A stretch of DNA of 64,000 nucleotides, taken from NCBI RefSeq assembly GCF_032362555.1, contig NC_083529.1, forward strand, positions 1,054,001 to 1,118,000, read 5' to 3'. Source of the DNA: Amyelois transitella. Its lineage: Eukaryota; Arthropoda; Insecta; Lepidoptera; Pyralidae. A model generated the notes under the pieces. That model worked only from the letters and a program-made list of their open reading frames with translations, ran no database searches and was not told the origin of the DNA. Every line of letters starts with the position of its first letter. The stretch's first letter is position 1. Shown in pieces: positions 30,201-39,261 of the stretch. A program made the position numbers and the translations under genes.

Positions 30201-33200
30201 GTAATGTTCAGCAGTGGACAAACTTCGATATAATTCGAAAAATAGTCGACTAAGATTAAAAAATACTTGTTACCGTTCTGAAATATGTCCGAGCCTATTT
30301 TAGCCCACGGCAGGCTCGGGATAGGATGTGGCAAGAGCGGTTCCCGCGCGGGCCGCGCCACCCTCTCGGCGCACGTCGCACAGCGGCGTACTGCACTCTC
30401 GATGTCTCGAGACATCCCTGGCCAGAACATCACATCCCGCGCATGCCGTTTGCATCTATCTATACCCATATGCCCATCGTGAAGTCGCTTTACCATTTCG
30501 TACCTTAACTTAAATGGAATATAAACCAAATTATCTTTAAATATTATACCATCGACATATTCAAAACTTTCCTTATACGACCACTGCTCTTTTACTCTTT
30601 CATCCACTTCATACTTATAATTTGGCCAGCCATTTTTTATATATCTTATAATTAACTGACATTCTTCATCTTTCATTGTATGCTCCTTTATCATACTCAA
30701 TTTACTGTCACTAAACCTAACATTTTCTATAAGAAAACATGATTGCTCCGAAATTTCATCACTTACTTTTTGTTGTAACTGTTCAGGTAAAGGTGCCCTC
30801 GAAAGGGTGTCTGCAACGAACATATATTTTCCAGGTTTATACGTAACCTTGAAATCGTATCCCTGTATACGTAACATCATGCGCTGCAGTCTGGCTGGAA
30901 CGGAATCCAACGCCTTATGAAATAGCGTTTCCAATGGCTTGTGATCCGTCTCCACTGTGACATCTTTACGGCCATAAACATATTGGTGAAATCGTTCGAG
31001 CGCAAACACGATCGCCAACAGCTCTTTTTCAATTTGAGCATACCTGCATTGCGTGTCGGTGAGTGTGGATGACGCATACTCGACCGGCCGGCCGCCCTGC
31101 ATGAGCACTGCGCCGAGCGCGCGAGAGCTCGCGTCTACTGATAACAGCACCGGCTCGCGCGCAGAATACAAAGCCAGTACAGGCGCGGCGCACACTGACT
31201 CTTTTAAACGCCGCACGGTCGCTTCATGTACTTCGTCCCAATTCCATACAGAGTCTTTTTTCAAAAGGATACGTAGAGGAGCCGCTATCTCTGAATAATG
31301 TGGTATAAATTTTGATAAATAATTTACCATGCCCAAAAAACGCTCTAATGAACTCCTGTCTTGCGGATTCGGCATGTCACGAATTGCCTTAAGTTTACTT
31401 TCATCTATTTGCATACCTTTGGAGCTAAAGGTATGTCCAAGGTAAGTTACCGTTTGAACACAAAATTCACATTTTTCTTTATTAAATTTAATACCAGCAT
31501 CACGTGCCCTATTTAATAAAAGCTTAAGCCTCTCGTCATGTTCTGAAATTGAAGACCCCCAAACTATGACATCATCAACAAATGAATCTACGCCCTCTAA
31601 GCCCTCTAATATTTGACGTATTTTTTGATGAAAAACTTCAGATGCACAGTTTATACCATAAGGTAAACGTAGATACTGGTATCTGCCATATGGTGTTCCA
31701 AACGTACATAAATCAGCGCTATCATCATCTAACTGAACCATCCAAAATCCAGATCGAGCGTCTAATTTACTAAAATACCTAGCTCCTTCTAATTTAGTCG
31801 CGATATCAGTGAGCGTCGGCAACGGGTAGTGTGCGCGTCGCACGGCCCTATTAAGCGGCCGCGGGTCGAGGCACACTCGAATGCTGCCATCTTTTTTCGC
31901 CGCCACTACGATTGCATTCACCCACGGGGTCGGGTGCGTCACTCTTCTAATAACGCCTAGATTTTCCATTCGATCTAATTCGATTCGTAACTTATCTCGT
32001 ACGCCCACGGGTATTTTTCTAACGGGACAGACTGACGGCTGCGCGCCCGGAATTGTTACTATTTTGTATTTGCCAGGCAACTTTCCCAAACCTTTGAAAA
32101 TATCATCATACTGGTTAATATCTATTGAATATAAACGTTTTATTAAGCCTAGTTGTTCACAAGAAAATTTGCCCAGCACATTTTGACAGTCGTGTTCAGA
32201 AATTATGAAACGTAATTTATACACTTTATTTTTATAAAACCAATTGATGTAACATGATCCAACAATAGGAATAAAATTGCCACAAAACGATAAAGCTCTC
32301 GTATTATCTGATGTTAACTCTGATAAGTTCAAACCCAATTTACAATATGTTTTCAAGGACATTACATTTAAATCCGAACCAGTATCTAGCTTAAATCTTT
32401 CTTTTAAATCACTACCATATAAAAATAAAGTCTCATACCATTTGTGGCTGTCCATACCGTCACCGAAATTGTCGACCGTGGAGACGTAGTACAAATCTGA
32501 ATCGTCAGTTGATAACTCTTCCTCAATTTGGTATACTCTGCTCTTTAACTTAGGACATGCACTTTTAAAATGTCCCCGTTCACTGCACCAAAAACATTGA
32601 GCATTTCTAGCCGCACACTTATAGTCTCCGTCACACTGATCCTTCATGCAAGCCCGACACGCACTCCTAGAAGCTGCCCCGCGTCGGCCGCCTGCAGTGG
32701 CCGCTCCCCGAGCGCCGGCCGCACGGAGCTGGCCCCGCGGCCGCGGCCGGCCCCAGCCGCCACGCGCCGCTCGCGACGGTCCGCCTGCGCCGCCGTACAC
32801 CACGTCCACGGCTGCCGACGACGCGCCCCCGTCGGTTACCGCCTTGGTTCCTTCTATCTGCCGTTTTTCCTCTGTAGACATCTCACTAGCTTGACAAATC
32901 TTCACAGCTCGTGCGAGGGTCAGATCCTCAGCTCTCAGTAATCGATCACGTATTTTTCCATCGGTGACCCCGCAAACAACACGATCGCGTATCAGACCTT
33001 CTTCGAGATGCTCGAATTCACAATGCTGCGAAAGTATTTTCAATGCTGTGACGTACTCATCGACAGATTCACCATTTTCTTGATTTCTTGTAAAAAATTT
33101 GAAACGAGCCATGGTAGTATTTTGTTTCGTACCGAAATGCTCATTAAATTTGCTGACCAACTTGTCGAAATTCTCCCGATCAGTCTCCTTTTCGAATTTA

Positions 33201-35883
33201 AACGTAGTATATACGTCGTAACCTTCTGAGCCTATCAGGTTAATGAGGAGACTGGCTTGTACATCTGTCGGTTCTTTATAGACTCCCGAGGCCTTCAGGA
33301 ACACCAAAAACTGCTTGTACCATTTTCGCCACGCGTCAGCGCGGTTTGCCGGCCCGCCCTCTAGGCATAATTCCGATGGCGGACGCGCGTGTTCCATAGT
33401 AATAATAAAACACTATCACTTTTTCTACGTACGAACACTTAATTTTAGCTTAAAGTCGACTTTTTATACCGAAAATTAATTATTTTAGACGACACCTGAC
33501 ACCATGTCGTAATTGAAAGGCAGGTTGAACCAAGACCAATTTTTTTATTCAATACCCACAAATAAATGACATGCACCAATAATAATCACAACATGAGAAA
33601 AAGAGATATATATTTATTTCTTAATAATCATTATCTTTTGCTTCGTCCACGAGAATTTAGCGCAATCTACAAAAAGCTACTAATTTAACGCCATCCACAA
33701 AAATCCGACGAAATTAGAACGAACCCAGCATACTCTTTTCACTTCATACATACATAAAATCAAACGCCTTTTTCCCGTAGGGGTAGGCAGAGACTACATC
33801 TTTCCACTTGCCACTTTAAACTTTTTTCATTAATCGTGAAAAAATATTAATGTGGATTGACATTTCGTTAAGAAATTAATTTCTACGAAAGGTTATTTCC
33901 TCACCTCATTAGCAACAGTGATGATATGTTTCCCATACAACCGTTGCAAGATGCTGCGAGACTTGTCACCCACGCAGATCACCTTGATGTTCTCCGCTCC
34001 CGGCTCCTGGAGGCGGTTGCGGATCACTTTGGACACGCCCGTGTGGACGGCGCCGCAGAGACCTGGACAGTATAAGAAATATATAATACTAGCGACCCGC
34101 CCCGGCTTCGCACGGGTGCAAAATTATAAATGTTATTATACATAAAAACCTTCCTCTTGAATCACTCTACCTGTTACAAAAAACCGCATCAAAATCCGTT
34201 GCGTAATTTTAAAGATTTAAGCATACAGACAAACAGACTAAAATAGCGACTTTGTTTTATACTATGTAGTGATTCAACCTAAATACAACAACCCTGGGAG
34301 CCCTTGACCATGGATCCTGGATTGGGTGAGTCAGGTTTTAACAAGAAGCAACTCCTGTCTGACCTCTGCAACCTTTGCAGGGGAACCTTACACATATTGG
34401 ATCTTATGGTTACACATCCAGTTGCATGAATGTGCAGGTTTCCTCACGATGTAGGAGTAGGTACTATATTTTATATAACTTAAGTTTATTTATTATTAAA
34501 GGCAATACTGTATTGTTCTTTTGAGCAAATGAGAGTGTTATAAAACCTTTTATTGAATCAATGAATAAATACCTCTGTCAGAGGTCATGGCGATGTACAA
34601 TTCCTTGACATCATCCTCTGGCGGTGTCACCTGTAGGAAACAAAGTTAGACATAAATACTAAGAAAACATCAATTAAAAACGTAATGAAGAGGCCTTTAA
34701 GTACTAACTAACATACATACATATAGACACGTCTTTTATTCTCTCAGGGTGGTCAGAGCCAGCAGTCTTGAAAAGCATGAAAGGCCACATTCAGATGTAT
34801 GGCTTTATGATGAAATTGAGATTCAAATAGTGACAGGTTACAAGAGCAAACTCAAGTTAAGATGCTTATCCTATTGTCGCCTTTTACGATATCCATGGGA
34901 AAGATATGGATTGGTTCTATTCTATAGTGTGGAAATTCAAATGGTGCACACCTTTACATACTTATTTGAAAGAAAACTAAAACAGAGAAAAACACTAATC
35001 AAATTGACTTTTGACTAGTCTTTTGTGTAAATAATTTTTGTATCTTACTTAAATTATTTATATGATTTGTATGCCATTTTGACAGAATAATAAGGAATGT
35101 AAGTTTATGATTATACTTAAAAAAAATTTTTTTATGAAATATAGTTGTAAAAAAATATATATTTTTAGACTGTCTCTGTCAAAAAAACACATAAATTCAT
35201 GCATAATCACATTGCTGTCCCTTACCAGTTAGACAAAGCACAAACAAACTGAAAGAAATAATCAAATAAATAAAAAGTGCAAAGACTTTAAAAAAGGATT
35301 CTCACCTCAGCCCGCTCGTAAAACTGGACGGCTCCCTCGCCGTACGGACGAGCGGCTTTCAAATCACGCTCAGCTCGAGTATACCTGTTTTAATAAGTTA
35401 CATTTTATTATTCTGTATCATCATCAGTGGTATAAATTAAGCTTTTAAATTTAGGACACCTATTGTAGGTGATGGGCAACCTGTCATACTTTTAATATTT
35501 CAATTCCATCATTAAGCCAGGTGAACATTGCCTTTCAGTCTTGAGACTGTTGACTCTGTCTACCCCGTAAAGGATATAGACGTGATAATATGTATGCAAA
35601 CTTACATTATCTTATCCTTTAATTGGGTAGGTAAAAAAATTTCTTTCTAAATCAATGTTACCGGCTACTGATAATAAGGAGGCAAAGTTAGATAAGATAT
35701 TCAAGTTTGGCACAGCACTTACTTAGCAGCTGACACCATCTTCATGGATTGGGTGATCTTTTGGATATTCTTGACCGACTTTAGACGGATGGAAATTGAC
35801 TTCAAAGTGGCCATATTCCTGTTCTGCTGTAGGTTGACCACAGCGATCACCTGGGGGGCGGCCGGCACGACACGACCCAACAT
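27277..35883 (-). CDS. ATPsyngamma: ATP synthase subunit gamma, mitochondrial (6 coding exons)
   Basis: Central rotor stalk of mitochondrial F1-ATPase; it turns inside the alpha3beta3 hexamer and couples proton flow to ATP synthesis. Minus-strand coding exons in gene order: 35883-35723, 35384-35306, 34630-34573, 34062-33905, 28144-27980, 27543-27277. Total 888 nt = 295 aa, in phase at every GT..AG junction. The start is [10 protein letters not shown] (short presequence), then the conserved N-terminal coil with [20 protein letters not shown] and MKMVSAAKY. The family motif [11 protein letters not shown] spans exons 3-4. The C-terminal helix has [16 protein letters not shown] and [19 protein letters not shown], the gamma-subunit signature. 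The length fits the insect family. An acceptor lies 10 nt before the ATG, and a donor at 36424/36425 defines an upstream non-coding exon. A 4.8-kb LTR element and a MITE sit in the 28145-33904 intron. Confidence 0.96.
27690..27840 (-). repeat. R1 fragment in an ATP synthase intron
   Basis: 'aacttgggatacttctttta', 'gctagcaacctatcactatt' and 'aatatagacgtgattg' in reverse R1 order. Confidence 0.75.
28264..28538 (+). mobile_element. MITE copy 3, short but with both ends
   Basis: The left end 'cagggtgacatttaaaacaa' and right end 'ttgaattaaaagtcaccctg' are imperfect inverted repeats of about 26 bp, flanked by TA on both sides. The interior is a deleted, reversed version of copies 1 and 2 (about 275 versus 480 bp). 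Confidence 0.8.
28791..28879 (-). repeat. 3' LTR (89 bp)
   Basis: Matches 33505-33593 base for base by eye. It is adjacent to the purine-rich tract at about 28880-28890. Confidence 0.92.
29348..33397 (-). CDS. Gag-Pol polyprotein of a Ty3/gypsy element, 1349 aa, intact
   Basis: A single uninterrupted frame carries Gag and Pol without a frameshift. Gag (about 1-285) ends with an Arg/Gly/Ala-rich linker, a Cys-rich patch (CRACMKDQC, about 247-255) and a CCHC knuckle [14 protein letters not shown] (268-281). The aspartic protease has DTGS at about 338-341. Reverse transcriptase spans about 450-650, with [12 protein letters not shown] and the active-site box FVDD (606-609; Y is replaced by F in the usual YxDD). 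RNase H follows, with [13 protein letters not shown] (about 753) and TDHKPLE (about 817). Integrase has an HHCC finger (HDGHMG about 973, CATC about 1006-1009) and catalytic D1037, D1090 and E1126 with DD35E spacing. No envelope gene follows. All key catalytic residues are present, so it may be active or only recently silenced. Confidence 0.95.
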   Translation of the reverse strand: MEHARPPSELCLEGGPANRADAWRKWYKQFLVFLKASGVYKEPTDVQASLLINLIGSEGYDVYTTFKFEKETDRENFDKLVSKFNEHFGTKQNTTMARFKFFTRNQENGESVDEYVTALKILSQHCEFEHLEEGLIRDRVVCGVTDGKIRDRLLRAEDLTLARAVKICQASEMSTEEKRQIEGTKAVTDGGASSAAVDVVYGGAGGPSRAARGGWGRPRPRGQLRAAGARGAATAGGRRGAASRSACRACMKDQCDGDYKCAARNAQCFWCSERGHFKSACPKLKSRVYQIEEELSTDDSDLYYVSTVDNFGDGMDSHKWYETLFLYGSDLKERFKLDTGSDLNVMSLKTYCKLGLNLSELTSDNTRALSFCGNFIPIVGSCYINWFYKNKVYKLRFIISEHDCQNVLGKFSCEQLGLIKRLYSIDINQYDDIFKGLGKLPGKYKIVTIPGAQPSVCPVRKIPVGVRDKLRIELDRMENLGVIRRVTHPTPWVNAIVVAAKKDGSIRVCLDPRPLNRAVRRAHYPLPTLTDIATKLEGARYFSKLDARSGFWMVQLDDDSADLCTFGTPYGRYQYLRLPYGINCASEVFHQKIRQILEGLEGVDSFVDDVIVWGSSISEHDERLKLLLNRARDAGIKFNKEKCEFCVQTVTYLGHTFSSKGMQIDESKLKAIRDMPNPQDRSSLERFLGMVNYLSKFIPHYSEIAAPLRILLKKDSVWNWDEVHEATVRRLKESVCAAPVLALYSAREPVLLSVDASSRALGAVLMQGGRPVEYASSTLTDTQCRYAQIEKELLAIVFALERFHQYVYGRKDVTVETDHKPLETLFHKALDSVPARLQRMMLRIQGYDFKVTYKPGKYMFVADTLSRAPLPEQLQQKVSDEISEQSCFLIENVRFSDSKLSMIKEHTMKDEECQLIIRYIKNGWPNYKYEVDERVKEQWSYKESFEYVDGIIFKDNLVYIPFKLRYEMVKRLHDGHMGIDRCKRHARDVMFWPGMSRDIESAVRRCATCAERVARPAREPLLPHPIPSLPWAKIGSDIFQNGNKYFLILVDYFSNYIEVCPLLNITSKTVITAMKDQFARHGIPQELITDNGPAYASKEFATFSKQWGFKHVTSSPKYPVSNGRSEKAVHIVKNMLTKSLSSGSDFYLGLLNLRTTPRDGISSPSQLLMGRRLNSRLPSHDCKLQPSRDNRDDYKAITSKQARDKQHYDKRARALPELRAGQRVVMVDAGDRKHARVQARAPQPRSYFVIDSTGKRYRRNRRHLINVEAALSSPSQYTPEEQEHYEEEDWSMAESEDNADDPTFVLTSGDGSRLSEDSRGDILKGRLDRARRPAAEAARTIIAKLNREK
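33505..33593 (-). repeat. 5' LTR (89 bp)
   Basis: Matches the 3' LTR base for base by eye. On the minus strand the element's leader and ATG (33397) follow about 107 nt downstream. Confidence 0.92.
33745..33822 (-). repeat. R3 fragment
   Basis: 'aggggtaggcagagactaca' and 'tctttccacttgccact' in R3 order. Confidence 0.7.
34088..34275 (+). repeat. Dispersed element with 'cttcgcacgggt' motif
   Basis: 'ctagcgacccgccccggctt' begins a block that recurs as short fragments at about 12318-12348 and 56372-56410, and reversed near 41045-41085. Probably the 3' end of another LINE family. Confidence 0.6.
34290..34470 (+). repeat. R8 repeat
   Basis: 'ccttgaccatggatcctgga' through 'gaatgtgcaggtttcctcac'; close to the copy at 59910-60140. 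Confidence 0.7.
34709..34930 (+). repeat. R1 repeat, diverged
   Basis: (acat)n lead, 'agcagtcttgaaaagcatga', 'caaatagtgacaggtta' and 'acgatatccatgggaaagat'; the last block is missing. Confidence 0.75.
35455..35600 (-). repeat. R1 fragment
   Basis: Reverse order: 'gatgggcaacctgtcat', 'cagtcttgagactgttgact', 'ggatatagacgtgataat'. Confidence 0.75.
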
Positions 35884-36424
35884 CTTGGCGGTTCTGTAAT
35901 TATAAAAAGTTTTATAATCCGTGAAAAAATACCTCGCAAAGGTTATGTTTCTTCAATGTTATGTAAGAAGGTTGGATACTGCACTCCCGATAAACACAAG
36001 AAAAAATTTAATATGGTATTACAAAATGTATTTTTAACAATAAAACATAGAATATTTAATCATAAAAAGGGGTTTTTTGCACAAATACTAACATTTACGG
36101 GCTTTTTTCGGTCAAGATCACCAGCCGACAGAAAAATGTCGCTGGCCGAAAACGTCTGATTTGGGATACCAACACAAAAAAAAATTAAGTAATTCGTGAA
36201 CGCAACTATAAGCACACAAAATGAAAATTTATTTTGTACTGATTTGAATAAAAATCAATCAATTATAGTTTGATCTCCATGGATTTTTGATGATTTCTAT
36301 ATTGTTGTATGTATTATAAAAGTGTACGGTGCCGACATAATCATTAATTTGAAGATCGACAACATTTAGAAATATAATTATAAATAGTTTTTTTATGATA
36401 ACAACACTAAGTATTGACGTTTAC

Positions 36425-36953
36425 CTCGACATTTGACATTGATTTAACGTTAATAGCTGCAATGTTGCCAACTTTACGCTCTAGCTCCTCAGCGTTCAAA
36501 TTTCTAATTTAAGCGCCGATCCGACTTATGCAGCATTTTTCATTAAATGCTACAAAAAGCTTATTGAAATTTGTAAGTAGTTCAAAGTTACAAATCAACA
36601 CCGAAAAGGAAACTCCGTGTGTTTCGCTTCAGCCAGCAAATTACTGATGCCTTGAAAAAGGAAGACGTGGAGCATCATTTTCACAACCGTACGATTAGGT
36701 ACGTACAGGTATGGTCGACAATATTTAAAGAGAAGAGAGTAATGTGGGTGGGTAAAGCAATAGAAATCTGTTGGTATCACAGCAATCCATTGTCTCTGCC
36801 TACCTCGTGGGAAATTAGCATATTGTAATTGTTAGAAGTTCACGCGCTTTCAGCAAAGACAGTTGGAAACATTAAAGAAAATAAGATTAGGAAATCAACA
36901 ACAACATTGCAGTTTCTATCTTCATTTGTTTTTATTAATTTAAATTTTCCAAG
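36425..36953. promoter_or_regulatory. Divergent promoter region, ATP synthase gamma / small acidic gene
   Basis: The non-coding first exon of the ATP synthase gene begins its donor at 36424/36425 on the minus strand. The small gene starts at 36954 on the plus strand. Only about 500 bp separate them. A possible 5' UTR intron of the plus-strand gene uses 'gattag/gtacgt' (about 36698) and 'tttcag' (about 36855). Part of 36730-36830 resembles an R3 end ('gtctctgcctacctcgtggg'). No clear TATA box was seen. Confidence 0.45.
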
Positions 36954-37184
36954 ATGCCTACGCCAGAAAAGAAAGTGTTGACCAACCCAGAACAAATCCA
37001 AGAACAGCCAGTTAGGGAAATCACGCAAACCGACCATTTGAACAAGAAACTATTGACTTCGTTGTTCAACAGGATGAACGAAGTGGACAGCGAAGGCGGT
37101 AACTCTCTGCTTGCAAAGATGTTGGAACCAGACAATGATGATTTCGACGACGATTTTGAAGACAGAGAAGAGAAAAAGGACTAG
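36954..37184 (+). CDS. Small acidic protein, 76 aa, function unknown
   Basis: Intact single-exon frame with an ATG in good context (caagATGcc), a stop at 37182-37184 and AATAAA at 37321-37326. The product has a charged N-terminus, a central segment TDHLNKKLLTSLFNRMNEVD that could form an amphipathic helix, and a very acidic tail (DNDDFDDDFEDREEKK). No signal peptide or membrane segment. The codon text is clean compared with its surroundings, and it sits head-to-head with a housekeeping gene, so I believe it is real. I do not recognise the family with confidence and assign no function. Confidence 0.75.
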   Translation: MPTPEKKVLTNPEQIQEQPVREITQTDHLNKKLLTSLFNRMNEVDSEGGNSLLAKMLEPDNDDFDDDFEDREEKKD

Positions 37185-37320
37185 GAAAAAGTGTTAAGAT
37201 TGCAAAACATTTGCTTGTAAATAAGTGATAAGTTATATAGATCAACTATAGTATATATTATTGTTGTGCTTGCTATTTATCTGTAATAATGAATGTTCTT
37301 ACATCTAAATATAAATATAT

Positions 37321-37326
37321 AATAAA
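37321..37326 (+). terminator. Poly(A) signal AATAAA of the small acidic gene
   Basis: Canonical hexamer about 137 nt past the stop, followed by a T/G-rich stretch. Confidence 0.6.
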
Positions 37327-37514
37327 CGCATTATAAATTTATTTGTTGAGTCAGATGTGAATCATTTCATCCATTGATATAAGATATGTGTGTGTATGAG
37401 TCATAAATAGAGATACTAGTAATAACGAAACTAGTGTCAAAAATCTGGATTAAAATACAACTTCATAAAAATGTTGTTTTCTTTTATGCATTTTTACTAC
37501 ATCTTTTATATGTC

Positions 37515-37630
37515 TCTGTGCCACATGGTAGTGTGCTTGTCTGTGTTATAGCAGGATCGGGGTTCATGGCAAGGGCATGATGAGAAATGAACTCTCCCTG
37601 TTTGGCCTGGGTCTTTGATGTTTATCTATG
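37515..37630 (+). repeat. R2 SINE, 5' half
   Basis: 'ctctgtgccacatggtagtg' to 'tgatgtttatctatgtaaat'; the tail is cut by the R3 copy that follows. Confidence 0.7.
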
Positions 37631-37634
37631 TAAA

Positions 37635-37985
37635 TATTTTTTCCGGAGGAGTAGGCAGAGTCTACATCCTTCCACTTGCCACAATCTCTGCATACTTCCT
37701 TTGCTTCGTCCAAATTCATAACTCTCTTCATACAGGCTCAGCGGTTTCGGGTACTCTTGACCTGACCCTTTGCCAGGACATCCTTAATTTGATCAAGATA
37801 TGTTCATCTAGGGCAAGGCCATCCCACTCCGATCTTTCTCTCCACTCTCCTTGAATATCTGATTAGTCAACCTGCTTTCATTCATCCTCTCCACATGACC
37901 AAACCATCTTAACATACCCTTTTTTATTCCTGTTACTACATCTTCTTTCACATCACAACATTCCCTTATCACGCTGTTAATAGCA
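37635..37985 (-). mobile_element. R3: longest RTE-like LINE end
   Basis: On the minus strand it encodes MLRWFGHVERMNESRLTNQI, a text well known near the C-terminus of insect LINE reverse transcriptases, then GPR-like text and the R3 3' end. It has substitutions and a stop, so it is dead. Confidence 0.8.
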
Positions 37986-37989
37986 AACT

Positions 37990-39261
37990 TTAAAGCTTAT
38001 GTTAAAGTTATGAGGGAAGTTAAAAAACAAACACAAAAAAACAGTAACTTGAATAATATTTTTATTTATGTACTACTCGAGAATGAGGAATGTTCTTATT
38101 TACATAGCTTTTGCGTAACTCCAATAGTTATATAATTATTTCATTTATTGAACTTTTATACATTCATACTAATCTAACTGTCCACGCAACTAATAATACT
38201 GAACATAGTCGTTGCGTTTGACATGCCTGTCTGTCATAAAAATATATTAAGCGCAAGAAACTTAAAACTTATTAACCACTAGAGCTGTTTTGAACCTCGA
38301 AAATATATCTCCATTTAAGAACCATACGTAAAGAGAAAGATAACATATTTATTAACAGCTAAATTCAAATTTTTCCACATCAAATATTTGGTAGCTTGAA
38401 ATCCAAATATTTGGTAACACATTTATGTATAGTTCAGTGGAATTAGTTTTAACAATCTTGAACCTCAGCCTATTTCGCCAAATTATTGCAGTTTCAATAT
38501 ACCAATGGAATCTTAACAATAAATAACATTATATAATATAAATAAAGGACACAATCCTACAACCTGCATCAATAAAACACACACGAAAGGGGAATAAAAT
38601 TGATTTTAAACGTCAAAAAAAAAAAAGTTTGTAAATAAAATTAAAAAGTTTGCAATAGAAAAATATGATTCTTTTTTTTTATACATGGGGTTTTTAAAGG
38701 TTTATTATACACTTTGTGTTATAGTTCCGGAGATATGTGAACGAAATTAATTGTACAATCAAGTTGCGACTAACTGGCGGCCGGACGCCTTCGAGGCGTT
38801 AGGGCGGCGACTGGTAACAACACCTGCGGACAACATTCAAATATACGATTAAAAATTTCACTACAATTTTTTGTGTGAATTTCAAAACTTTGGTAAAATT
38901 TTCAGACAAATATAGTTATTTTTTTGGTTATTGCCGTGTGGTACCCTGCACTAATAAAAAAAAGGAATAGGTAGGACCACTCTATCTCGTTCCCATGGAT
39001 GTCGTAAAAGGCGACTAAGGGATTATTGGCTTATAAACTCGAAATTCTTATTTCAGGCGATGGGCTAGCAACCTGTCACTATTTGAATCTCAATTCTAAC
39101 ATTAAGCCAAACAGCTGAACGTGACCTATCAGTATTTTCAAGACTGTTGGCACAGTTTACCCCGCAAGGGAAATACACGTGATTATAGTATGTTTGCATG
39201 TGTATTTAGTGTATGTATATATGAGTCAGCTTACCTAATAAACATTGGTATGGCTGTGAAG
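37990..39261 (-). other. Probable Vha44 3' UTR
   Basis: It follows the Vha44 stop on the minus strand. TTTATT at 38061-38066 is AATAAA on that strand and a possible poly(A) signal. An R1 copy (38935-39205) lies inside. No competing gene was seen. Confidence 0.4.
38935..39205 (-). repeat. R1 repeat, full length
   Basis: Reverse copy from 'gccgtgtggtaccctgcact' to 'aatacacgtgattatagtat'. Confidence 0.85.

Larger units (their letters stand above)
28786..33598 (-). mobile_element. Intact Ty3/gypsy (mag-like) LTR retrotransposon with TSD
   Basis: Two 89-bp LTRs (28791-28879 and 33505-33593) compare as identical, begin TG and end CA. They are flanked by a 5-bp target duplication TGAGA (28786-28790 and 33594-33598). 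On the element's strand a putative primer-binding site starts TGG right inside the 5' LTR (from 33504 down). A purine tract gagggaaaga abuts the 3' LTR. One long gag-pol frame lies between. Very short LTRs and a 4.8-kb length fit the mag lineage of Ty3/gypsy (inference). It is inserted in sense orientation in the ATP synthase gamma intron. Confidence 0.93.

Noticed and set aside
36619-36828. 69-codon frame upstream of the small acidic gene
   Set aside because: Overlaps a probable 5' UTR and an R3-like remnant; no conserved text recognised.
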